Below, one piece after another: positions 32,302-42,692 of a stretch of DNA of 64,000 bases. The translations under genes and the position numbers were made by a program. Location of the stretch: contig JANFNE010000075.1 in the NCBI GenBank assembly GCA_024867545.1, forward strand, positions 186,001 through 250,000, written 5' to 3'. The notes beneath the pieces were generated by a model. That model was not told the origin of the DNA, made no database searches, and saw nothing but the letters and a program-made list of their open reading frames with translations. Origin of the DNA: Phytopythium helicoides (Eukaryota; Oomycota; Peronosporomycetes; Pythiales; Pythiaceae). Within the stretch, counting starts at the first letter, position 1. Each line of letters starts with the position of its first letter.

Positions 32302-33589
32302 ATGGCGCCGGGCGTGCGGCAGTTCGTGGGCGATGAGGACCGCAGGCGCAAGCAGCGCGACCTCAAGCGCCGCTACCGCGCGCGTCGCAAGGTTGGCGCT
32401 CTCCTGCGGCCTCTGGGCGGCTCCTGCCGGCTGCTAACGCTGTGTGTGGAGGCAGAACGACGTGCAGAGCATGCAGGCGCAGGTGCGAGAGCTGGAGGCG
32501 CAGTACGACGCGCTGGTCGCGGCGCAGCAGCGAAGTGTGGTGCTGGCGCAGCGCGCGCCGTCGCCGCTCGAGCAGCGCTACGCGGATGCCAAGAGCGAGA
32601 TCCAGGCGCTACGCAAGCAGATTGCCATGACCAAACAGCGCCTGGCCAAGTACGACGGCTTCGCGTCGTCGCTTGAAGTCTACCTGAACGACTTTGACAG
32701 CTCCGCGGCCATGCTCAACGCCCAGCTGTTCAACCCTCCCACCGACGACCTGGCACAAGGCGCCGAGCCTCTGACGGAGGAGGAGAGTCAGGAGATGCTC
32801 AAGGAGTGCTACAGAGAGATTTTCGATCGTCGCTGGAGAGGACAGTGCCTCAGCTCCGGACTCCGCATGCTTGGGTGGGAGGACAATATGTACATGGACG
32901 GCTCGACGCTGCAATTCGCGCTCACGAAGCGCATGATGGACCAGTCTGCTGAGGGACTCATGCAGCGCACGTGGGATATGGTCACAACGGAGAAACATAT
33001 GCGCACAATCCAGTACTCAACGCTGGGCGTGCGCCTTCTTCATAAGATCAACGAAGACACGCTTATCATCCAGCGTTGCGTGCACCACCCGCAGCTGCAG
33101 ACCATCAACTGGAACAATATGATCATGTTTCGCCTGCGCAGCCCTCGCGGGTATGTTGTTGCCTATCGCACCATCAACCATCCGGCGTACCCGCAGAGCT
33201 CCACGAGCTATCTGACGGGCCACGAGGAGATACTCAAGGCTGCGACCCAGCCCAAGTTCTCGATGGTGAGCACTCTGCAGTGGTTCCTGTTCGAGGACGA
33301 CGACGCGCTCGACTTCAATATGGAGAACGGTTCGTCGGACCTGGAGCTTTTGGGTTCAAGCGACAGTGATGACCCGACAAGCCCTGCGCGGTTCAAGCCA
33401 AACTACCAGCCGACGCCTCCACGCAAGCCGCCATCATCCCCTACGGGTGGCGTCAAGGTGACGTTCGCGGGCAAAGTTGACAACCGCGACCTGTCGTTCG
33501 CCAAGTTCTACATGTTTGAGGTGCTCACCTACATTGTTCGCTGGGAGAACGCTGCGGGCTGCGCTCGGCTAACATTTGGAGACGACTGA
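32302..33589 (+). CDS. bZIP-like protein with conserved C-terminal domain, copy A
   Basis: Two exons, 32302-32391 and 32456-33589, intron GTTGGC...GAGGCAG, 407 aa. Exon 1 encodes the basic region (RRRKQRDLKRRYRARRK) and exon 2 starts a leucine-zipper-like coiled coil (VQSMQAQVRELEAQYDAL, then IQALRKQIAMTKQRL). The invariant bZIP Asn is Gln here. From ~115 on a long domain follows (ECYREIFDRRW, GLRMLGWEDNMYMDGSTLQF, MVSTLQWFLFEDDDALDF, FYMFEVLTYIVRWENAAG) of the START-like kind often attached to oomycete bZIPs; that domain name is an inference. Probably a DNA-binding regulator. Paralogue of 36608-37880. Confidence 0.8.
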
Positions 33590-34322
33590 GCGCAATCGCT
33601 GGTTGATTTTATGAGCACGCAGGAGGAGCGAAGCTGTTCGAAACCCTTGAGGATAGCCAGCCAGGAGACGCGTTTTCCTTGCGCGCGTGTAGTATGCATG
33701 AAAAGGTTGAATCGGTTGGCAAATTAGTGGTGGTTAATGTGCTCCTGCCGTGTCGCTAGTTGCGGCAACGATGCGGTGCAGGGTTGCCGCCTTGCCGCAA
33801 CCACTGCAACGTGATCTTGATGACGCACATGCGCGATGTGCTCGCCGGTGCATGGACGGCTAGCCACTCGCCATGGAACGACTACATTCCAGCCGCAATG
33901 TCCCAAGATTTGCTCAAGCACGTGCGATCATAAATCGAGAGTCCTCGCAGCGAGTAATGGAAATCTCGGAAGCAGAAGGTTTCCTGGTCGTTGAGGAGCT
34001 ACGACTAGCGTACATACATTTGCAGTGGCTTCGGCACTCCACCAGGCGGCTAGATCTGTTCACCTGTGTCACGAAAGATTGCTGTATCTATATGTCAAAC
34101 ACTGGTCGCTTCTCACCAGCTGCGAAGATGTTAGCCCTTAGAGGACCCTCACCGATCGACATGTAGAGATCTTGTGTGTTCGTAATGCCCCCTGGTGGCA
34201 CCACTACCACAGTAAGTGAAGCCTATTATGAGCAGGTACTTCTGCATCTCGATCTAGAGTCCGCGGCGGGCCAGTCATTCCCCAACTTGCCGAGCACTGA
34301 CCGGCAAGTCCTCTTCTTCACC
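33590..34322. other. Intergenic of duplicated module A, 0.73 kb
   Basis: Alignable by eye with 37881-38655 (shared CGCTGGT(T/C)GAT.TTATGAG and GCCGTGTCGC(T/G)AGT), so the duplication included this spacer. No gene of its own. Confidence 0.55.
34275..34288 (+). promoter_or_regulatory. Oomycete initiator (Inr) motif, module A
   Basis: TCATTCCCCAACTT, 48 bp before the ATG at 34323. It matches the published oomycete initiator pattern (TCATTYYNCA-T-rich) except for one base, and is conserved together with ~50 bp of flank at 38608-38621. Confidence 0.6.
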
Positions 34323-35297
34323 ATGAAGATCGCCGTCGTCTTCGCTCAGCTGGCAATGGCCGTGGCAGTCGCAGCAGCAGGCTCTACCCCAGTGACACCG
34401 TCGCCTACGACCCGTATTACTCCAGCTCTCTCGGCCATCACTTCAGTACCGACTTCAACCTCATCGGGCTGCACCAACGTCCCAGTGGTGGGTGATGCCG
34501 CCTTCTGCATTGAAGGTCCCGTGTGCAGCGGCTCTGGAGATTCACTGACTGGCTTTGCATGTCCCGTCAAGGGCGATGAAGCGTCCCAGGACTGCTTGAA
34601 CATGCTGGCGAGCTGGACAAACGCTGGTGGTTGTGTCGCCCCTGCAGATGCGGAGTGCGTCAAGCTCGCCACCGGCGCGTGGGGTTGTGCCTTTTCCTCG
34701 TCGAGAAATGGTGTCACGATTACCCTACTACGCGGGCAATTAAAGTTGCATGCTCCTCATGACCGGATGAGCCCAATGCTCCAGTGACTCCTAGCCCATC
34801 CAAGCCTACGACCGCAAGATCTCCCGTGACTCCGAGTCCGTCTTCACCAACCACGCCGCCTTCAAAGGTGACCCCAGATCCTACGCCGTGTAGTTCGACT
34901 TCGACGCCTGGAACGCCGGCGCCGACCCTGTCACAACTCCTCCATCCAACGCCACTCCGGCTCCTACAACATGCGAGTCTACACCTACTCCAACCCCATG
35001 CGAGGCTACAGAGATTCCAACGGAGCCATCTGCACCAACCCCATGAGAGTCTACAGAGACGCCAACGGAGCCATCTGCACCAACCCCATGAGAGTCTACA
35101 GAGACGCCAACGGAGCCATCTGCACCAACCCCATGAGAGTCTACAGAGACGCCAATGGAACCATCTGCACCAACTCCGTGCGAGTCTACCGACTCATCGG
35201 GAGAGTCCCCCGAGTCGACTCCTGACGAGTCTACGGAAACGTCAACAGAGGCACCTGCTCCGACTCCATGTGACTCTGAAGACACGCCGACAGAGTA
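34323..35297 (+). pseudogene. Broken copy of mucin-like secreted protein (module A)
   Basis: The ATG at 34323 opens a frame with a signal peptide (MKIAVVFAQLAMAVAVAAAG) and a Cys-rich domain parallel to that of the gene at 38656 ([43 protein letters not shown]). After WGCAF the sequence departs from copy B, and the frame ends at 34787. Downstream, homology to the Thr/Pro-rich part resumes in another frame ([13 protein letters not shown]), then in the repeat frame with three TGA codons exactly where copy B has Cys (TPCEST). So the copy cannot make the full product. A short secreted Cys-domain protein of 154 aa could still be made. The last trace, TPCDSEDTPTE, ends at 35297. Confidence 0.72.
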
Positions 35298-36607
35298 GAT
35301 GGTCGTACTGTCAGAGGCGTCAAGTCATACAATCAGCAAGGCTTTACGGAAGTGGATAGGCATGTCTTGTAACAGTAGTTGTTTCGGCCACGACTCCAAC
35401 TACACTTCCTGCCTGCGAGTGCCTTGAAGAAGTCTTGCACCGACATCAATGAGCACCTGCGGCTATCGAGGGTGATCTCTCTTGTATATCGGTTTATATG
35501 CTGCCCCAAGGATCCCATGGAACTCACGGGGGTGTTGATGTCGATCAGTGTCAGTGACTGAGCTGCTCGATCAGTATAGCTCATTCTGCCTTTTCATGTT
35601 TGCTTCCGCTCTACATCCACTTCGACACCCACCTCAACGTCATGTGAATAAGGATTCCCAAACCAAGGCCGGTCCCACCGCCAGCGCTCGAAAGCCCAAC
35701 CAGCCGACTAGACGCTAGAGAGAGGCACCATTCCTTCTTCTGGCTCACTGTGGTTGGGTTGTCGTTTTTCTCCGGTGAAAATGTGGACCCATCGTGACGT
35801 GGTCATTGTGACGCATAGAAATGGCGGCTTACCAATCAAAGCAAGAACTGTCCCAACTATGCATGGATAAGCCATGGATTTTCATACCTGTATCCAGGCT
35901 ATGGATGCAATGCTTGCTCGCCCACCACCACAAGGCTGGAAGGCATGCCTCCACGATGGCGAGGCGCTGTAGAGCACTAGAGCCATAATGGAATCCATAT
36001 CTTCATCTCAAATGCTAGGGCCCATCGCCATCGAGGGTATGTAATTGGGATTGAGTTGTCTCTGTCGCCTGACGACTGTGTGAAGGTGAGGTTGAAGTTT
36101 TACAACAGCTGATCAACTGGGTGCTTCCTGGCTTCAGCCGCCTTGTCATCGAGCTCGCTCTACTAAACCTGCTAAAACAGAACGACTCACGGCCCGTTGA
36201 CGGTACCCAACGAGCCGAAGTCGACCACGATGGAGAACCGGAGCGTGCCCCAGCATTCATCCGTCTGGGCCAAGATGAGCGATTGCCGCATTGTCATCCT
36301 GCTTCTAGTGGAAGCCTTCCGCTAGTCACATGTTGTGAGTCACAACACGCACAGGTCGACGGCGGGACCTGTCAGGAAGCCACGTGGTACCAATCACATC
36401 ATCCAAACATCTCTGGATCCAATCCAGATTACTCAAAGCCTTCGTCAAACCACAGTCGCCACAATGGAATAGTGGGAGCGCGAGTGGCGCAACGAGTTCT
36501 CCCCCGCCACAGCTCCATCGGCTCCGTCGGCCGTAGCTCTGCCAGCTCCAGCTCCAGCTCCAGCTCCAGCTCCAGTTCCTTCCGCAGCTCCAGGCGACTC
36601 GAGGGCG
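35298..36607. other. Intergenic, 1.3 kb, between the duplicated modules
   Basis: No gene recognised. A (CCAGCT)n microsatellite at ~36538-36590 precedes the second bZIP-like ATG; the frame reads Ala-Pro repeats into the start but has a TAG upstream at ~36470 and no ATG. Confidence 0.45.
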
Positions 36608-37880
36608 ATGGCGCCGGGCGTGCGGCAGTTCGTGGGCGATGAGGACCGCAGGCGCAAGCAGCGCGACCTCAAGCGCCGCTACCGCGCGCGTCGCAAGGTT
36701 GGCGCTCTCCTGCGGCCTCTGGGCGGCACCTGTTGGCTGCTAACGCTGTGTGGGGAGGCAGAACGACGTGCAGACCATGCAGGCGCAGGTGCGAGAGCTG
36801 GAGGCGCAGTACGACGCGCTGGTCGCGGCGCAGGTGCGCGGCGTGGCGCTGGGGCAACGCATGCCATCGCTGCTCGAGCAGCGCTACGCGGATGCCAAGA
36901 GCGAGATCCAGGCGCTACGCAAGCAGATTGCCATGACCAAACAGCGACTGGCGCAGTACGACGGCTTCGCGTCGTCACTTGAAGTCTATCTGAATGATCT
37001 GGACAGTGCTGCGGCCTTGCAGAGTGCGCAGCTCTTCAACCCGCCGAGTGTAGACGAGACTCATACTGCTGAGCCGCTGACGGAGGAGGAGAGCCAGGAG
37101 ATGCTCAAGGAGTGCTACAGGGAGATTTTCGATCGTCGCTGGAGAGGCAAATGCTTCACTTCGGGGCTACGCATGCTTGGATGGGAGGACAGTATGTACG
37201 TGGACGGCTCGACGCTGCAATTCGCGCTTTCGAAGCGCATGATGGACCAGTCTGCTGAGGGACTCATGCAGCGCACCTGGGATATTGTCACGACCGAGAA
37301 ACATATGCGCACAATCCAGTATACGACACTCGGGGTTCGCCTTCTTCATAAGATCAACGAAGACACGCTTATCATCCAGCGTTGGGTGCACCACCCCCAG
37401 CTGGAGACCGTCAATTGGACCAACATGATCATGTTTCGATTGCGCAGCCCTCGCGGGTATGTTGTTGCCTATCGTACGATCAACCATCCAGCATATCCAC
37501 AGAGCTCCACGAGCTTTTTCCAGGGCTACGAAGACTTGTTTAAGGCTCAGCCCAAGTTCTCGATGGTGAGTACTCTGCAGTGGTTCCTGTTCGAGGACGA
37601 CGACGCGCTCGACTTCAATATGGAGAACGGTTCATCGGACCTGGAGCTTTTGGGTTCAAGCGACAGTGATGACCCGACAAGTCCAGCGCAGTTCAAACAG
37701 CCGACACCTCCACGCAAGCCGCCATCATCCCCTACGGGTGGCGTCAAGGTGACGGTCGCGGGCAAGTTGGATAACCGCGACCTGTCGTTCGCCAAGTTCT
37801 ACATGTTTGAGGTGCTCACCTACGTCATTCGCTGGGAGAACGCCGCAGGTTGCGCTCGGCTCATGTTCGGAGACGACTAA
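36608..37880 (+). CDS. bZIP-like protein with conserved C-terminal domain, copy B
   Basis: Two exons, 36608-36697 and 36762-37880, 402 aa. Exon 1 encodes the same 30 residues as copy A, including Gln in place of the bZIP Asn. The zipper (VQTMQAQVRELEAQYDAL) and the C-terminal domain (GLRMLGWEDSMYVDGSTLQF, MVSTLQWFLFEDDDALDF) are conserved. Similarity to copy A is patchy: the intron and the segment 37548-37681 are almost identical, while parts between have diverged clearly. Presumed nuclear regulator; neighbour of the intact mucin-like gene. Confidence 0.82.
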
Positions 37881-38655
37881 GCTCCGTCGCTGGTCGATAT
37901 TATGAGTGTGCAAGGAAGCATGCTGACCCCAGGAGAGACTCCTTCCTATGTGAGTGTAGTACTGGTATGCATGAATCGATTGGCAAAGTTGTGGTTGTGG
38001 TGAACGTTCCCTGCCGTGTCGCGAGTGGCGTCAATTAGGTGCAGTACGGTTTGCCATCGTGCTGCAACCACTAGACCTTGATCCGGTTGAAGCGCAAGTG
38101 CGTTCCGTTTGTCGGGTCAACGACCGCCAGCCGATCGCCATTGGAACGACTGCAAGCGTACCCAAGGCCCAAATTTTTACTGCCGGCACGTGCTGACGGC
38201 TCCCCGGACCTTGCTGCAAGTAATGGGGCTCACCGCAGCACGAGGTTTCCAGGAAGGCGTCATACTCGTCGACAACTCGTCGAGGGAGTCCCACCAGTGT
38301 ACACCGCCATGTGGGATTTGCTTCCCTGCGAACAGACAGCAGCGACCACCTGGCGACGCGATCTGTGGCCCTGCATCACGAAAGAATGCGCTCGGCCTGA
38401 TATCCCTCGCGGTCATCCATTTCGCAAACGTTGAAGCCGGTCACTTTTGCAGCAGCTGGTTGCATTTGGCCGCGGCGGACCCACTCCGATCGACATGCGG
38501 ACCGCTCGCGAGTTCGTAATGCCTCCTGGTGGCAGCGCCACGGCAACTGGTGCAGCATCTCAGGGGCGGGCACTGCTGCGGCTAGATCCGGAGGCCGCGG
38601 ATGCCAGTCATTCCCCAACTTGCCGAGCACCGACCGGGAAGTCCTCTTCTTCACC
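37881..38655. other. Intergenic of duplicated module B, 0.77 kb
   Basis: Counterpart of 33590-34322. The frame of the mucin-like gene is open upstream to 38431, but that stretch has no signal peptide and is read as promoter and leader. Confidence 0.5.
38608..38621 (+). promoter_or_regulatory. Oomycete initiator (Inr) motif, module B
   Basis: TCATTCCCCAACTT, 48 bp before the ATG at 38656, identical in sequence and spacing to module A. It places the transcription start close to 38610. Confidence 0.6.
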
Positions 38656-41600
38656 ATGAAGATCGCCGTCGTCCTCGCTCAGCTGGCGGTGGCTGTCGCC
38701 GTCGTAGCAGCAGGCTCCACCCCAGCCCCTACTAGCCTCGCTACGCCAGCACCGACGACTCGTGCTACGCCATCGCCGACGACGCATGTTACACCAGCGC
38801 CGACGACGGCCTCGTACTTGACGGACTGCACCAATGTGTCGGTGGTGGGCGATGCCACCTACTGCATTGAAGGCCCCGTGTGCAGCGGCTCCGGAGATTC
38901 GCCGGCTGGCTTTGCATGTCCTGTCAAGGGCGATGAAGCGTCCCAGGACTGCTTGAACACGCTGCCGAGCTGGACAAACGCTGGTAGTTGTGTCGCCCCT
39001 GCAGATGCAGAGTGCGTCAAGCTCGCCACCGGTGCGTGGGGTTGTGCCTTCCCCTCGTGGAAGACCTATAACCCACCGGCGGGGTCGACTCCAGCTCCGA
39101 CGACCCCGGGAGCTACGCCGGCAGCAACGACGCCATGTCCTTCGTCCCCTGGCCAGCCCAATGCTCCAGTGACTCCTAGCCCATCCAAGCCTACCACCCC
39201 AGGATCTCCCGTGACTCCGAGTCCGTCTTCACCAACCACTCCAGGAACGCCTGTGACTCCGAGCCCGTCGAAACCAGTCACACCGGGAACGCCTGTGACC
39301 CCATGCCCGTCCACGCCTGTGACCCCGGGAACGCCTGTGACTCCGGCCCCATCGAAACCAGTCACACCAGGCACCCCAGTGACACCTACGACGCCAGCCA
39401 CTCCGTGTCCTTCAACTACTGTACCGGTAACGCCAGTGCCAACGACACCAAAGACACCAGGAACGCCGGTGACTCCATGCCCGTCTACGCCTACCACCCC
39501 AGGAACTCCGGTCACACCGTGTCCTTCAACTCCAGCCACGCCTGGAACGCCTACCACGACGCCGCCTTCAACGGCGACCCCAGCTCCTACGCCGTGTAAG
39601 ACGACGCCGACACCTGGAACGACTCCGCCGACGCCTGGGACGACTCCGCCGACGCCCAGCACAACTACTCCATCGACGACAACCCCAGCACCGACGCCAT
39701 GTGAGACGACGCCGACGCCTGGGACGACTCCTCCGTCGACAACAACCCCAGCACCGACGCCATGTGAGACGACGCCGACGCCTGGGACGACTCCTCCATC
39801 GACGACGACCCCAGCACCGACACCGTGCGAGTCCACCCCGGCTCCGACCGAGACTCCAGCTCCGACGCCGTGCGAGTCGACTCCTGCTCCGACCGAGACG
39901 CCTGCTCCGACCGAGACGCCTGCTCCGACGCCGTGCGAGTCGACTCCTGCTCCGACCGAGACGCCTGCTCCGACACCGTGCGAGTCCACCCCGGCTCCGA
40001 CCGAGACGCCTGCTCCGACACCGTGCGAGTCCACCCCGGCTCCGACTGAGACGCCTGCACCGACGCCGTGTGAGTCGACTCCTGCTCCGACTGAGACGCC
40101 TGCTCCGACGCCGTGTGAGTCCACCCCGGCTCCGACCGAGACGCCTGCTCCGACGCCGTGTGAGTCGACTCCTGCTCCGACTGAGACGCCTGCTCCGACA
40201 CCGTGTGAGTCCACCCCGGCTCCGACCGAGACGCCTGCTCCGACGCCGTGTGAGTCGACTCCTGCTCCGACTGAAACGCCTGCTCCGACGCCGTGTGAGT
40301 CCACCCCGGCTCCGACCGAGACGCCTGCTCCGACACCGTGCGAGTCCACCCCGGCTCCGACCGAGACGCCTGCTCCGACGCCGTGCGAGTCGACTCCTGC
40401 TCCGACCGAGACGCCTGCTCCGACGCCGTGCGAGTCGACTCCTGCTCCGACCGAGACGCCTGCTCCGACACCGTGCGAGTCCACCCCGGCTCCGACCAAG
40501 ACGCCTGCTCCGACACCGTGCGAGTCCACCCCGGCTCCGACTGAGACTCCTGCACCGACGCCGTGTGAGTCGACTCCTGCTCCGACTGAGACGCCTGCTC
40601 CGACGCCGTGTGAGTCCACCCCGGCTCCGACCGAGACGCCTGCTCCGACACCGTGCGAGTCCACCCCGGCTCCGACTGAGACTCCTGCACCGACGCCGTG
40701 TGAGTCGACTCCTGCTCCGACTGAGACGCCTGCTCCGACGCCGTGTGAGTCCACCCCGGCTCCGACCGAGACGCCTGCTCCGACGCCGTGTGAGTCGACT
40801 CCTGCTCCGACTGAGACGCCTGCTCCGACACCGTGTGAGTCCACCCCGGCTCCGACCGAGACGCCTGCTCCGACGCCGTGTGAGTCGACTCCTGCTCCGA
40901 CTGAAACGCCTGCTCCGACGCCGTGTGAGTCCACCCCGGCTCCGACCGAGACGCCTGCTCCGACACCGTGCGAGTCCACCCCGGCTCCGACCGAGACGCC
41001 TGCTCCGACGCCGTGCGAGTCGACTCCTGCTCCGACCGAGACGCCTGCTCCGACGCCGTGCGAGTCGACTCCTGCTCCGACCGAGACGCCTGCTCCGACA
41101 CCGTGCGAGTCCACCCCGGCTCCGACCAAGACGCCTGCTCCGACACCGTGCGAGTCCACCCCGGCTCCGACTGAGACTCCTGCACCGACGCCGTGTGAGT
41201 CGACTCCTGCTCCGACTGAGACGCCTGCTCCGACGCCGTGTGAGTCCACCCCGGCTCCGACCGAGACGCCTGCTCCGACACCGTGCGAGTCCACCCCGGC
41301 TCCGACTGAGACTCCTGCACCGACGCCGTGTGAGTCGACTCCTGCTCCGACTGAGACGCCTGCTCCGACGCCGTGTGAGTCCACCCCGGCTCCGACCGAG
41401 ACGCCTGCTCCGACGCCGTGTGAGTCGACTCCTGCTCCGACTGAGACGCCTGCTCCGACACCGTGTGAGTCCACCCCGGCTCCGACCGAGACGCCTGCTC
41501 CGACGCCGTGTGAGTCGACTCCTGCTCCGACTGAAACGCCTGCTCCGACGCCGTGTGAGTCCACCCCGGCTCCGACCGAGACGCCTGCTCCGACACCGTG

Positions 41601-42546
41601 CGAGTCCACCCCGGCTCCGACCGAGACGCCTGCTCCGACGCCGTGCGAGTCGACTCCTGCTCCGACCGAGACGCCTGCTCCGACGCCGTGCGAGTCGACT
41701 CCTGCTCCGACCGAGACGCCTGCTCCGACACCGTGCGAGTCCACCCCGGCTCCGACCGAGACGCCTGCTCCGACACCGTGCGAGTCCACCCCGGCTCCGA
41801 CTGAGACTCCTGCACCGACGCCGTGTGAGTCGACTCCTGCTCCGACTGAGACGCCTGCTCCGACGCCGTGTGAGTCCACCCCGGCTCCGACCGAGACGCC
41901 TGCTCCGACGCCGTGCGAGTCGACTCCTGCTCCGACCGAGACGCCTGCTCCGACGCCGTGCGAGTCCACCCCGGCTCCGACCGAGACGCCTGCTCCGACG
42001 CCGTGCGAGTCCACCCCAGCTCCGACCGAGACGCCTGCTCCGACACCGTGTGAGTCCACGCCTGCTCCGACGCCGTGTGAGTCCACGCCTGCTCCGACAC
42101 CGTGTGAGTCCACGCCTGCTCCGACACCGTGTGAATCCACTCCGGCTCCGACGCCGTGTGATAAGCCGAACCAGTGGACTCCGTGCCCGAGTAACACCAG
42201 CCCGGCGCAGCAGTATCAGCAGCAACATCAGCAGCAACATCAACAACAGCAGCAACAGCAACAGCAGCAACATCAACAACAGCAGCAACAGCAGACTTGG
42301 GCAAGTACTTCGTACAGTGCTCGCCAGTCAGGCACTCTAACAACGAGTAGCTTCAGTGTCTCGACCGCAGCATCACAAGGTGATTCGAAGAATGAGAGTG
42401 AAAGTATCAGCGCTGGTGCAGTTGCTGCTATCGCTGCTGGTGTTGGCTCCATCCTAGCAGTTGCTGGACTTACTGTGTACAAGCATCGCCGCCAGTCGTC
42501 GTCGTCGCCATCTGTGTACACGAACGCAGTGCACACTCCGGTGTAA
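38656..42546 (+). CDS. Mucin-like type I surface protein with Cys-rich head and Thr/Pro/Cys repeats
   Basis: 1,296 aa, single exon, ATG at 38656 (CACCATGAAG). Order: signal peptide (residues 1-~20, [20 protein letters not shown]); Thr/Pro linker; a domain with eight Cys (~60-135; [29 protein letters not shown]); Thr/Pro-rich part (PVTPSPS type); about 50 units of the 15-aa repeat [15 protein letters not shown]; a Gln/His run (42198-42294); a Ser/Thr stretch; one membrane span ([19 protein letters not shown]); basic KHRRQ; and the tail [11 protein letters not shown]. Dense Thr/Ser/Pro suggests heavy O-glycosylation. One Cys per unit allows cross-linking between chains. Likely role: cell surface or adhesion, as for other oomycete mucin-like proteins. 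No enzyme domain. Confidence 0.85.
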   Translation: MKIAVVLAQLAVAVAVVAAGSTPAPTSLATPAPTTRATPSPTTHVTPAPTTASYLTDCTNVSVVGDATYCIEGPVCSGSGDSPAGFACPVKGDEASQDCLNTLPSWTNAGSCVAPADAECVKLATGAWGCAFPSWKTYNPPAGSTPAPTTPGATPAATTPCPSSPGQPNAPVTPSPSKPTTPGSPVTPSPSSPTTPGTPVTPSPSKPVTPGTPVTPCPSTPVTPGTPVTPAPSKPVTPGTPVTPTTPATPCPSTTVPVTPVPTTPKTPGTPVTPCPSTPTTPGTPVTPCPSTPATPGTPTTTPPSTATPAPTPCKTTPTPGTTPPTPGTTPPTPSTTTPSTTTPAPTPCETTPTPGTTPPSTTTPAPTPCETTPTPGTTPPSTTTPAPTPCESTPAPTETPAPTPCESTPAPTETPAPTETPAPTPCESTPAPTETPAPTPCESTPAPTETPAPTPCESTPAPTETPAPTPCESTPAPTETPAPTPCESTPAPTETPAPTPCESTPAPTETPAPTPCESTPAPTETPAPTPCESTPAPTETPAPTPCESTPAPTETPAPTPCESTPAPTETPAPTPCESTPAPTETPAPTPCESTPAPTETPAPTPCESTPAPTKTPAPTPCESTPAPTETPAPTPCESTPAPTETPAPTPCESTPAPTETPAPTPCESTPAPTETPAPTPCESTPAPTETPAPTPCESTPAPTETPAPTPCESTPAPTETPAPTPCESTPAPTETPAPTPCESTPAPTETPAPTPCESTPAPTETPAPTPCESTPAPTETPAPTPCESTPAPTETPAPTPCESTPAPTETPAPTPCESTPAPTKTPAPTPCESTPAPTETPAPTPCESTPAPTETPAPTPCESTPAPTETPAPTPCESTPAPTETPAPTPCESTPAPTETPAPTPCESTPAPTETPAPTPCESTPAPTETPAPTPCESTPAPTETPAPTPCESTPAPTETPAPTPCESTPAPTETPAPTPCESTPAPTETPAPTPCESTPAPTETPAPTPCESTPAPTETPAPTPCESTPAPTETPAPTPCESTPAPTETPAPTPCESTPAPTETPAPTPCESTPAPTETPAPTPCESTPAPTETPAPTPCESTPAPTETPAPTPCESTPAPTETPAPTPCESTPAPTPCESTPAPTPCESTPAPTPCESTPAPTPCDKPNQWTPCPSNTSPAQQYQQQHQQQHQQQQQQQQQQHQQQQQQQTWASTSYSARQSGTLTTSSFSVSTAASQGDSKNESESISAGAVAAIAAGVGSILAVAGLTVYKHRRQSSSSPSVYTNAVHTPV
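39823..42150 (+). repeat. 45-bp coding tandem repeat with 630-bp higher-order period
   Basis: The 45-bp unit encodes [15 protein letters not shown]. Units differ only in a few wobble bases (ccgtgc/ccgtgt, tcgact/tccacc, ccgag/ctgag), and the pattern of variants repeats every 630 bp = 14 units: blocks 40021-40650, 40651-41280 and 41281-41910. A rare Lys variant (ccaag) ends at 40500 and at 41130, exactly 630 bp apart, but is absent at 41760. Short 24-bp units close the array at ~42050-42150. Confidence 0.9.
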
Positions 42547-42692
42547 GGCAGGACTTAGTATGGGCAATGCCAAAGACTACATTGCATTTTGAGTGAACGA
42601 ACGTTGAGTAACACCGCGTCAAACACGCGCAGCATTCCCCTGAGAGGTTCCTGAGCTTCCTTCTTTGTGGCTTGCTGGTAGGAAGCGAGACC

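Noticed and set aside
34784..35359. 191-aa ORF rich in HLHQPHESLQRRQ as a gene
   Set aside because: It is the out-of-frame reading of the decayed Thr/Pro repeat of the module A mucin-like copy.
36121..36642. 173-aa ORF upstream of the second bZIP-like gene
   Set aside because: Out of frame with the bZIP ATG; its end is a poly-Ser reading of the CCAGCT microsatellite.
39066..42343. Antisense ORFs of 1,043, 906 and 892 aa and a second sense ORF of 879 aa
   Set aside because: They are shadows of the stop-free 45-bp repeat and contain only the monotone repeat (for example [12 protein letters not shown]), with no signal or domain.
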